Source of the DNA: CAVZQN01 sp963837395
GTDB taxonomy: Bacteria; Acidobacteriota; HRBIN11; JAKEFK01
Direction: 5' to 3'
NCBI GenBank assembly: GCA_963837395.1
Contig: CAWINI010000001.1
Span: forward strand, 62,001 to 126,000
DNA: 64,000 nt
The notes under the pieces were generated by a model. The model had not been told where the DNA came from. It saw only the letters and a list, made by a program, of their open reading frames with translations, and did no database searches. The number at the start of each line of letters is the position of its first letter. The stretch's first letter is position 1. Positions 19,401-27,698 of the stretch are shown here, one piece after another. A program made the position numbers and the translations under genes.

Positions 19401-19483
19401 GGCGCGAAAATGAAAGAAGCCTGGCCCATCAAAAAAAGCTGTGGATAATGCGTCTAGAAGGAAAACAAGAAATTGATGATTAA
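16468..19483 (+). CDS. Long membrane-anchored TPR-like protein, split by a frameshift
   Basis: Frames 16468-17469 and 17525-19483 form one protein of about 1004 residues if one extra base near 17425 is removed. The downstream frame is open back to 17411 and reads naturally through VQSETNNTN..ESVAEQTRLFEEALRDHA. The N-terminus is a signal anchor (IVVYSFLFVLLLGALYWKYF). The rest is almost wholly helical, with tetratricopeptide-like stretches such as SEYVMYLKWKKRYKDAAEVI and NLGEIYYKDKKYLKAWEAVEP. I see no enzyme motif and cannot name a family. Such proteins often serve as periplasmic scaffolds. It stands alone, with a double-dyad element 120 bp upstream. Confidence 0.6.
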
Positions 19484-19500
19484 TTGGCAAGCCCCAACAC

Positions 19501-20649
19501 CTACCCCGAGGTTACTGGATTCAAGAGTTTGAGGTAGAGCTCTTCTTGTTTGCGAACCATTTCCCGGATGTCGAACTCGTGTTGAATTTGGCGTGACAGT
19601 TCGGGATCTACTTTCCAACCATCCTTTAATGCTTCCACGATTTTTTCCGCAAAGTCCTTGGGATTTCGAGGTTCGGCAAGCGCACCATTGCGGCCTTCAA
19701 AAATAATTTCACGATTCCCATCAATATTACTGGCAATCACCGGAACGCCTGCGATTGTTGCTTCCGGAATTACGCGAGGCAATCCTTCCCACAATGATGT
19801 CAGAACCATTAAATCCAAACTTGCCAGCACAGCCGGAACATTACGGGTCCAACCGACATGAAGAAAATTTTCGGGATAGCGCATCTTTCTTGCACGTCGC
19901 GCCACAGCATCCGCTAATTCACCATCTCCAAACAAAATAAATTTTGAATTCAAAAATTTCCGGCTTGCTTGATCTGCAGCATCCACAAACGTTAACGGAT
20001 CTTTTTGTGCTTTCAAACACGCAACCATTCCGATCGCTTTCCCATTTCGCGGCACACCCCATTCTTCCCGTAATTCCTCGCTCCATTTTGCTGTGAGCAA
20101 TGGTTCAATTTCAACTCCGCTCCGAATTAAGGATGTCGAACACTGTTGAATCAAATCAAGCTCTTCAGCCCACTTCTGATTTTCTTTGGAGACAAAAATT
20201 AAATGATTACTACGCCGGCAAGCTTCACGTTCAAAGGCTACATAAAGGCGAAATACTCCAGGATTTTGATAGCGATGAAATCCAAAACCATGATACGTGT
20301 GGATAATAACTGGAACATGCTCTGCAGCGGCCGCCAGCCTGCCAAGTACCCCCCCTTTCGAGCTATGGGTGTGAACAACGTCAGGGTGAAGTTCTCTCAA
20401 TAAAAGCCGTAGTTGATTGTAGGCATGATAATCGGCGACCGGACGGATCGGCCGGCTTAAATCGCCGCAAAAGTGCACGGATACATCCTTTAAATTCTGA
20501 ACCTCGTCATCCAATAATCCGCCAGGACCGGCAATCAGATGAACATCGAACAAAGATCGATTTAAGTTGGAAACTGTGTAGATCGTGTTGGCCTGCGCTC
20601 CCCCCAACTCCAGCTTCGTAATAACGTGGACGATACGCAGACGAGACAT
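19501..20649 (-). CDS. Glycosyltransferase family 4-type (group 1) glycosyltransferase
   Basis: The 382-residue GT-B protein starts RIVHVITKLELGGAQANTIYTV, the classic N-terminal strand and glycine loop of GT4 enzymes. It continues with HPDVVHTHSSKGGVLGRLAA and IIHTYHGFGFH. The C-terminal donor domain contains FILFGDGEL, NFLHVGWTRNVPAVLASLDL, SLWEGLPRVIPEA (the conserved E-x7-E region) and GVPVIASNIDGNREII. It probably transfers a sugar from a nucleotide donor to a lipid-linked or polysaccharide acceptor at the inner face of the membrane. No glycan genes flank it, so the acceptor is unknown. It is convergent with the TPR-like gene. Confidence 0.9.
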   Translation of the reverse strand: MSRLRIVHVITKLELGGAQANTIYTVSNLNRSLFDVHLIAGPGGLLDDEVQNLKDVSVHFCGDLSRPIRPVADYHAYNQLRLLLRELHPDVVHTHSSKGGVLGRLAAAAEHVPVIIHTYHGFGFHRYQNPGVFRLYVAFEREACRRSNHLIFVSKENQKWAEELDLIQQCSTSLIRSGVEIEPLLTAKWSEELREEWGVPRNGKAIGMVACLKAQKDPLTFVDAADQASRKFLNSKFILFGDGELADAVARRARKMRYPENFLHVGWTRNVPAVLASLDLMVLTSLWEGLPRVIPEATIAGVPVIASNIDGNREIIFEGRNGALAEPRNPKDFAEKIVEALKDGWKVDPELSRQIQHEFDIREMVRKQEELYLKLLNPVTSG

Positions 20650-20746
20650 GCTTCAAAATTCTAACAGAGTTTTTTTATCCGGAGAGAATATTTTTCATAC
20701 ACAGGCGTCCTAATCTCCTCAGAAGCGTCTTAATTGTTGGAGAGGT

Positions 20747-23700
20747 ATGGAGCTACAATGTAATGTTCAGGCTATGGATAAATTCCGCATGAAGGTAGAC
20801 GAAAAGGTCTCCCACTATCAAGTTATTGAGAAATTAGCAGGGGGCGGAATGGGCGTAGTCTATAAAGCCCGTGATTTAAAACTGGATCGCTTCGTTGCAC
20901 TGAAATTCTTGCCTCATTATCTGGAATCTGAAGAACATCAAATCCGCTTTATCCAGGAAGCAAAAACAGCATCAGCTCTTGATCATCCGAACATTTGCAC
21001 AATTTATGAGATTGATAAAACTCCAGAAGGACAGGTCTTCATTGCGATGGGATTCTATGAAGGCGACACTCTGAAAAAAAAGTTATCAGGATCCAAAATT
21101 CCAATTCAAGAAGCTCTGAATATTGCACTGCAAATTACGCGAGGACTTTCCAAGGCGCATGAACACGGCGTAATTCATCGTGACATAAAACCTGCAAACG
21201 TGATTATCACTCACGAAGGTGTCGTAAAAATTGTTGATTTTGGTTTAGCTCGATTCGTTGATGACACAAGAATTACTCATACCGGCGTTGCTGTTGGCAC
21301 GCTTCAATATATGTCACCGGAACAAGTAAAAGGGAAACACATTGATCATCGCACTGATATCTGGTCCGTAGGCGTTTTGATTTATGAAATGGTAACCGGA
21401 CATCTTCCATTTTCAAGCACTACAGAAATTGGAGTTATTCAATCGATCATTAATGAAGAGCCAACACCGATACGGAGTTATCAGCCGAATATTCCTGAAA
21501 AATTAGCAACGGTTATTCATAAGACATTGTCAAAGCCAGTTCAGGATCGATATGTTCTGATGCAGCAGCTGGCACATGAGTTGGAAGAAATTAATTTACT
21601 GCCCGAGCAATCCAGCGCTCGCACCATAACATCTCCAATAACAAAGCCCACAGCCCCTACCAAATCTGCTGAAAAAAGACAATTAGCAATTGTTGTTTCA
21701 CATCTTTCCAACTATTTCGAACTGATTGAAGAACTTGATTTTGAAAAGATGGAAACGTTTATTAACCAGGTTCACGAAATGACAACACATATTGCCGGCA
21801 AACATGCAGGCATTGTGAACAAATTTACAGGAGAGGAAATTGTAACTGTATTTGGTTTGCCTGCTTCGCAAGAAGATGATTTTGTGCGCGCGATCCGTTT
21901 TGCGATTGAAGCGCATGTAGAAATAAAAAATCTTGCAGCATCATTGGATGATCGATTAGCAAAATCGACACGATTCCATTCCGGCGTTGGTGGTGGATCG
22001 GTTGTGACTGAATGGATTGGAAGTAATGATCAGCAATATCAGATTTCCGGTCCAGCTGTTCAAGTTGCAGTGCGATTGGCGGCCGAAGCATCACCAAACG
22101 AAGTTCTTGTGAGCTCAGAATGTTTGAGACTCATCGGTCCATATTTTGAAACCAAAGCCTGTGATCCTATAACCCTCCAGGGCAAAAAAGAAATTGTGCC
22201 ATATTCGGTCTTGAAAGAATCAGGATTGCAAAGCAGATTGGAGGCTGCTGAAAAAATTGGCTTTACACCATATGCAGGCCGCGACAAGGAACTAAATCAA
22301 TTAAAGTCTGCTTCCGAAAATATTTTAAAAGGTGAAGGCCATTTAGTCACGATTGCAGGTGAGGCCGGAATTGGTAAAAGCCGCATCCTTTTTGAATTTC
22401 GCGATTTTCTAAATTCGAAATCAATCAAAGTTGTGCAAGGGCGCGGACAAAGTCATGGAACGCAATTAGCGTACTCACCGTTTATCGATGCTTTGCGTGA
22501 TTTGTTAATCGTCAGAGCAAATGATTTGAGCTCTTCGGCACAACAAGGATTGGTGCCACGAATAAAGAACATTGATCCAGCGCTTTCGGAATTCATACCA
22601 ATCTACCTTCATCTGTTATCTGTTCCGACAGATGACTACCCACTCCCCTCACATCTTGCCGGTGAAGATTTACGGTTAGCAATTCAAGATGCATTGCTAG
22701 GAATTTTTACGTCCAGTGCAAAATCAGAACCGCTGGTTTTGTTTTTTGAAGATTGGCAGTGGGTTGATGAACCATCGGATGACGTTTTGAACCAGATTGT
22801 TGAATCACTACTAAATTTTCCAATTCTTCTTGTGATTACAACGCGGCCTGAAAAAAGTCTAAGTTTTGGAAATCTCAGCCAGCAAACATCAATGCGGCTT
22901 AGTTCCCCTGGATAATCAATCATCAAAAACGATTATTCAATCGATTGTTCAAGCGAATACAGTACCTGAAAATCTTATTAAGACAATTCATGAGCACACC
23001 GGCGGAAATCCGTTTTTTCTGGAAGAGTTGTGTAACAGCCTGTTGGAAGAAGGAAAACTCTTGATCCAAAGTGGAGTGGCTGTTCTTACTGATGCCTGGG
23101 AAAATGTGCGATTGCCGGAAACAGTTGAAGCAGTAATCCGTACGCGTTTAGATCGTTTGAGTTCTGCAGATCGTGAAGTACTTCGCGTTGCATCTGTAGC
23201 GGGACGAGAATTCAGCAGAGTCGTGTTACAACAATCGATACAAGATCAAAGTCAGCTGATGCGTTCAATGGAATCACTAAAATCGATCGGTCTGATTCAA
23301 CAAATGACTGTTGTGCCGGAAGCAACTTACAAATTTAAGCATGTCCTTACGCGACAGGTTGTTTACGAAAGCATTCTTCCACACCAGCGAAAACTTCTAC
23401 ACAACACAGTTGGAGATTCGCTGGAAAAACTATATCCGGACCGGAAGGAAGAAAATTCGGAACTGCTGGCGAGTCATTACAGTCAAGCTGAAGATTGGAA
23501 AAAGGCGGCGAAATATGGTCTTCAGTCCGCACAGAAGATCGGCAGACTTGGTCAGTTCACTGAAGCATTCGATTTACTTCAGAAGTCGCATTCCTGGTTA
23601 TCAAAAATTCCACCGGATGATGACTCAATAGACACTCTTATTGAGATCTTACTTAAACAAGAACGATTGTGTGAAACTCTGGGACATCGCGCGAAACAGC

Positions 23701-25244
23701 AAGAGATCATCAACGAATTATTGAAAACGCTCTTCCGCCGGACAGATCAGCCAAGAATTGTTGATGTGTATTGCAGACAGGCTGATCTGTATACCATTGT
23801 TGGGCAATATGATGATGCGGAACACATTGCCATTGAAGCATTGCGCATTAGTAAGGACTTGAACGATTTGGAAGCTGAAAAAAAAGTACTCCGCAGTATG
23901 GGCTTTATTCGATGGCATCAGGAACGGTATGACGACGCAGTTTCAGTTCTGGATGAAGCATTATCTATTGGATCAAAAACCGGACACTCCCAGGAGGTTG
24001 CCGGTGATCTCACCAGTCTTGGAAACATTTTAAGACATCAAGCGAAATTTGATCGCGCTTTAAATTGCCTTAAACAAGCATTGGAAATTTATGAACTTCA
24101 AGCGGATCCAGCCAAACAATGCTTGACTCTTTATACAATCGCAGCGGTTCACGCACAATTAGGAGATGACGAAAAGTTTTTGGAATACATGGAACGCGGA
24201 TATGACGTTGCAACCAAAAGCAGATTGTGTATCCAACTTACGTGGAATCTGCTTGGCTTTGCAAAGTTTCATCAGCAGCATAGGAATATAGAAAAAAGTT
24301 TGTCTTATTACAAAGAAGCTCTCGAACTAGGTAAAAAGACGCGTTATGCCGAAGGTATCATGCTGGCGTTGCGAGGATTAACCGAAATATTAATCACACA
24401 AGGAAGAGAGGATGAAGCGCTTCTGTATTTGAAAGAAAGAGTAAATTTTCTCAATGATCAGGGTGATTATTACACAGAATCAGAAGTACGTAAGACGATC
24501 GCTAGCCTTGAAGAACGTCGGAATAATCTGTCTGAAGCCGTCAAAAATTGGAATGCTGTTCGTGATCTGAAGAACAGATTAAACGATGAGGATGGTGAAC
24601 TGGAAGCTTTGGAATCGCTGGCCCGATTGTGCAGAGTTCAAGATTCATTTCCGCAACAAGCCTTGGAGTTTTATCAAGAAGCAATATTAATCGCGCAGAA
24701 AAAGGAAGATCGTTTGAAAGAAGGAATTTTATTGAACTCGATTGCAGTTCTAGAATGGAGCCGTGCGGATTATCGAAGTGCACTTCAGAATTATCGACGC
24801 GCCTTAAATCTTTTCCAGCAACTTCACGACAAAACTCAAGAAGGTGTAATCTGGAATAGCCTTGGTATGACTTTTATCAGGCTTGGCGAATTCGAAGATG
24901 CTTCGAAATCGCTGCAAAAAGGAATTGAGATGAATCAGCAAACCGGACAACGATTGCTGGAAGCTCATTCCTGGGCAGGCCTGGGTGAAGTATGGCAACG
25001 GCTTGGAAAGCTTAAAGAATCAAAAGAATGTTATGAAACTTCGCTTCAGATCAGACAGGAAACCAAAGATCGTAAAGGCGAAGGCTGGATGTTATATGAA
25101 CTCGCACGCATTTATGATTTACAAAAAGAGCGGACCCAATCGAGAGATTTTTTGTCTCAGGCTGCAGCAATTGCAAATGAATGTTCCGACAGAAAACTAA
25201 AAGATGCTTGCAAGACTTTGCAAAGAAGCCTCAGTAACAACTGA
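20747..25244 (+). CDS. Multidomain Ser/Thr kinase - cyclase-like - AAA ATPase - TPR protein, split by a frameshift
   Basis: Frames 20747-22915 and 22866-25244 give one protein of 1498 residues when one extra base near 22907 is removed. Domains in order are as follows. Kinase, about 20-285: GGGMGVVYKARD, HRDIKPANV, DFGLARF. Class III cyclase-like, about 310-470: KFTGEEIVTVFGLP. STAND/AAA ATPase, about 505-720: Walker A GEAGIGKS, Walker B LVLFFEDWQW. At least ten TPRs to the end. In the cyclase part the first metal Asp is replaced (IVVSHLSNY) and the second is Glu (TGEEIV), so it is probably a non-catalytic sensor. The TPR-AAA half resembles LuxR/MalT-like signal ATPases. The whole is likely a cytoplasmic signal integrator. 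ATG 20747 has GGAGAGG just upstream. Confidence 0.82.
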
Positions 25245-25258
25245 AGAATGGAGGATAT

Positions 25259-25526
25259 ATGCCCAGATATATTATTGAACGCGATGTACCAGGAGTTAAA
25301 GCGAGTGAGTTAGGGCCAGGTAGGAAGAAAATCGAATGAAGTGCTGGATCAAATGACGGGTGTTGTTTGGATCAAGAGTTATGTTTCGGAAGCAGAAGGC
25401 AAAATTTATTGTGAATATGAAGCTCCAAATCCGGAAGCAGTTTTAGAACATGCTCGAAGATCAGGAATTCCCGCAAATAAGATTTCGGAAATAGCTTTAG
25501 AAATTAATCCTGATATGTTCCGTTAA
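25259..25526 (+). CDS. DUF4242-family small protein, split by a frameshift
   Basis: The gene starts at ATG 25259 (MPRYIIERDVPGV) and reads to a premature stop after GRKKIE. Removing one A from the AAAA run near 25330 continues it as GRKKSNEVLDQMTGVVWIKSYVSEAEGKIYCEYEAPNPEAVLEHARRSGIPANKISEI, about 88 residues. That order (P-Y-I-I-E-R, W-I-K-S-Y-V, K-I-Y-C-x-Y-x-A-P, H-A-R-R-x-G-I-P-A-x-K-I-S) is the DUF4242 pattern. Members are small ferredoxin-like-fold proteins of unknown role, some called nickel-binding. It follows the large kinase gene by 14 bp and may share its transcript. Its stop overlaps the convergent response-regulator gene by 4 bp. Confidence 0.72.
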
Positions 25527-25957
25527 CTCTCAATGCTTTTTTGTTGAATTTCTTTCAAATCGGCTGCTTTTCGCAAAACTGCTTTTAAGTCTTCGCTGGA
25601 AAAAGGTTTATTCAAATAAACGTAAGGATCCACTGTTGCAGCTAATGGGAAATGACTGGGTGGATACGTCAAGGTAAACACGATAAGCATTGGAGATTTT
25701 GATAAACGTTGAAGCCTGGATGCGATTCTTACGCTATTGATTCGGTCGGTGGCAATATCTATATCGATCAGTGCTAGATCGGGTTGACTTATTTTTGCAA
25801 ATTCTACCGCCTCTTTGCCTGAACCTGAGACTGCCACAATAACGTTGCCAACTTCCATCAATTCTTCACAAATGTGTTGGGCAACAATACTTTCATCCTC
25901 AACAATCATTACCTTCAGCGGTGAAGATTGCGTTGTCTCAGCCCCAAGACTGTCCAC
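25523..25957 (-). CDS. Receiver-only response regulator
   Basis: The 144-residue protein is a single CheY-like receiver: acidic pocket VEDE (residues 19-22), phospho-acceptor Asp65 in LIDID, Thr in VFTLTY and Lys in LNKPFSSEDL. It has no output domain, so it probably relays phosphate or acts by protein contact, like other single-domain regulators of the CheY or Spo0F type. No histidine kinase is nearby. The start is GTG 25957 behind a GAGGAGGAGG ribosome site. Its 3' end overlaps the convergent DUF4242 gene by 4 bp. Confidence 0.85.
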   Translation of the reverse strand: MDSLGAETTQSSPLKVMIVEDESIVAQHICEELMEVGNVIVAVSGSGKEAVEFAKISQPDLALIDIDIATDRINSVRIASRLQRLSKSPMLIVFTLTYPPSHFPLAATVDPYVYLNKPFSSEDLKAVLRKAADLKEIQQKSIES

Positions 25958-26035
25958 AAGTCCTCCTCCTCAGAAGAAGCGAGTTTACCACTATTAGTAA
26001 AAATATGTGAATCGACTAAACGTTATGTGGTGCCC

Positions 26036-27052
26036 TTATGAACGATCGTGTTTTGAAAGCCACATTGCGGCTTCATCAACGGCAGTGTCGTGATCTGCTT
26101 TAGGAAAATGTACCCGCTCCGCATGGAGTTGCTTGCACATCGCTTCAAAATTTTCATCACGATTTACCACATCATCGTTGCCCCCTGTGAACACACGCAC
26201 TTTCACATTCTTGCCAAAAGTGATGTCGTTCAAATCCTTTTGGAATTTCGAAGATGTCCCCATATCCATTCCAGGTTTATCGCCGGGAATCATCTTACCC
26301 ATTAGCGGTCCTAATACCGGAGGTTTAAGTCCTTGAACTGTATCCACCCAGCCAAGACCATTGATTGGGCTGGCCACTAAGTTCAGTTCTACTTGATGCC
26401 CTTTCAGAGCGCCTTTCCTTTCAAGAATATCTAATGCTTTCATTGCCACACGGCCGCCCATGGAATGTGCATCAATACGCAAAGGACGTCCGGGATTTGC
26501 TTTGAGCTGTTTCTCAAGACTATTTGCAAGATCTTGTGAAGTTTTTGTCAACCGCGCATTCCGGTCGTCATACAAAAATGTTTTTACCTTATCCCCTGCT
26601 TTTTCAGCACGATCCGATAAAGGCTTCACACCTTCAGGACTATTGTTAATACCATGGACTGTCACGGTCATAGGCAGATCCGACTTTTCATGCGAATATG
26701 GTCCAATTGTGTAGTCTATGAGGCGACCGCCTTTCTTTGTATTGGAGCGTTCTGCATCTTCGTTGTATCTTGGATCGGATATCGGCTTTTCATTCGATTT
26801 AAGTTGATCGTCGTCATTAAACCAATTTGAATAATCTTGCTGCACTTCTGCTTGCCGCAATGAAGCTTCCATTTTTTTATGCTCTTTCATTTGCGTTGCA
26901 TGTTCTTTCGCACCCTTCGCTGAATGATGATTCTCAACCGCTTCCTGTTTCGATTTTGGAACTGGAGCAGTCAAGAATGGATTTACATCGTTTGTCTGAA
27001 CGTTCGTTGCTGATGGTTTATTTGTTGCACTTCCGACTTTATCACCACCCAT
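26036..27052 (-). CDS. Alpha/beta-hydrolase with an unstructured Ser/Thr/Gln-rich N-terminus
   Basis: The 338-residue protein lacks a Sec signal. It begins MGGDKVGSATNKPSATNVQTN and stays low-complexity and charged for about 115 residues. The hydrolase domain follows: a strand with VTVHGINN (oxyanion region), the nucleophile elbow DAHSMGGRV (Gly-x-Ser-x-Gly form with Ser around residue 200), a late Asp in FTGGNDDVVNRDE, and the catalytic His in KADHDTAVDEA. It looks like a lipase or esterase acting on lipid or ester substrates. The N-terminal style (K-V-G-S near the start) resembles those of the proteins at 55070, 58785 and 62967, so it may be an exported effector. It is divergent from the PadR gene. 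Confidence 0.75.
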   Translation of the reverse strand: MGGDKVGSATNKPSATNVQTNDVNPFLTAPVPKSKQEAVENHHSAKGAKEHATQMKEHKKMEASLRQAEVQQDYSNWFNDDDQLKSNEKPISDPRYNEDAERSNTKKGGRLIDYTIGPYSHEKSDLPMTVTVHGINNSPEGVKPLSDRAEKAGDKVKTFLYDDRNARLTKTSQDLANSLEKQLKANPGRPLRIDAHSMGGRVAMKALDILERKGALKGHQVELNLVASPINGLGWVDTVQGLKPPVLGPLMGKMIPGDKPGMDMGTSSKFQKDLNDITFGKNVKVRVFTGGNDDVVNRDENFEAMCKQLHAERVHFPKADHDTAVDEAAMWLSKHDRS

Positions 27053-27159
27053 GATTTACGCCTCCTGGATTTGGACTTAAAGGTTGTAAGCTCCAGTAAG
27101 GTTATCGCAACTTCGATTCAATCGTCTCCTACCTAAGTAGGTAGTGATATGACCGTGTC

Positions 27160-27262
27160 GAGGCCCCGGCTTTGCGGAGGTTGGGCGCGAAAGCCGGGCC
27201 TCTAACAAGATTCAAGTCAAAAGCGCAGCCTCCGCACCCAGCCACCGCGAGGCCCGGCTTCG
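27160..27262. repeat. GC-rich inverted repeats
   Basis: GAGGCCCCGGCTT pairs with AAGCCGGGCCTC (27160-27172 with 27192-27203), and GCGGAGGTTGGG pairs with CACCCAGCC-type text at 27234-27243; a third copy GGCCCGGCTTCG ends at 27262. The region, part of the 27053-27344 gap, also has CTACCTA-AG-TAGGTAG (27129-27144). These may hold regulatory sites for both divergent genes. Confidence 0.6.
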
Positions 27263-27293
27263 TTTTGATGGAACTTTTTTGTTGACTACTACG

Positions 27294-27325
27294 TCGTATA
27301 ACGATATAGTTTCGAGCGATATAGT
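27294..27325 (+). promoter_or_regulatory. Probable PadR operator region
   Basis: TCGTATAACGA (27294-27304) is a small dyad, and CGATATAGT is directly repeated at 27302-27310 and 27317-27325. The site lies 20-50 bp before the PadR start. PadR genes paired with ADOP permeases commonly carry such TATCG/CGATA operators for autoregulation, but the exact contacted bases are inference. Confidence 0.45.
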
Positions 27326-27344
27326 GAGAAAAGCAGGAGGAATG

Positions 27345-27689
27345 ATGCCCGACACTCAACCGCTGACTACGGCGATGTTTCACGTTTTACTGGCTCTTGC
27401 CGATGGCGATAAACATGGCTATGCAATCCTGAAAGAAGTAGAGATGCGCACCAATGGTGACGTTCAACTCGGTACAGGCACACTCTATGGAATCATCAAA
27501 AGACTTTTACAGAACGATATGATTACTGAGGTGCGTCATAGCGGCACAAAAAATGATGATCCAAGACGTCGATATTACAGACTTACCGACATCGGACGCG
27601 AAACAGCAATTGCTGAGGCAAGACGTTTGGAAAAACTTGTTGCCGATGCACGCAGCAAACGCTTGATTAAAGTTTTCAAGACAACATAG
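27345..27689 (+). CDS. PadR-family transcriptional regulator
   Basis: This protein of 114 residues is almost wholly a PadR winged helix: TTAMFHVLLALADGDKHGYAILKEVE, then LGTGTLYGIIKRLLQNDMI and RRRYYRLTDIGRETAIAEARRL. The tyrosine-rich turn HGYAIL, the TLYGII helix and the YYRLTDIGR wing are family hallmarks. Two ATGs (27342 and 27345) follow the AGGAGG at 27335-27340, and 27345 gives better spacing. It precedes a 2.6-kb permease gene by 9 bp, the usual PadR-ADOP arrangement in acidobacteria, where PadR represses the transporter in response to a small molecule. The trigger here is unknown. Confidence 0.9.
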   Translation: MPDTQPLTTAMFHVLLALADGDKHGYAILKEVEMRTNGDVQLGTGTLYGIIKRLLQNDMITEVRHSGTKNDDPRRRYYRLTDIGRETAIAEARRLEKLVADARSKRLIKVFKTT

Positions 27690-27698
27690 GAGCGAGGG

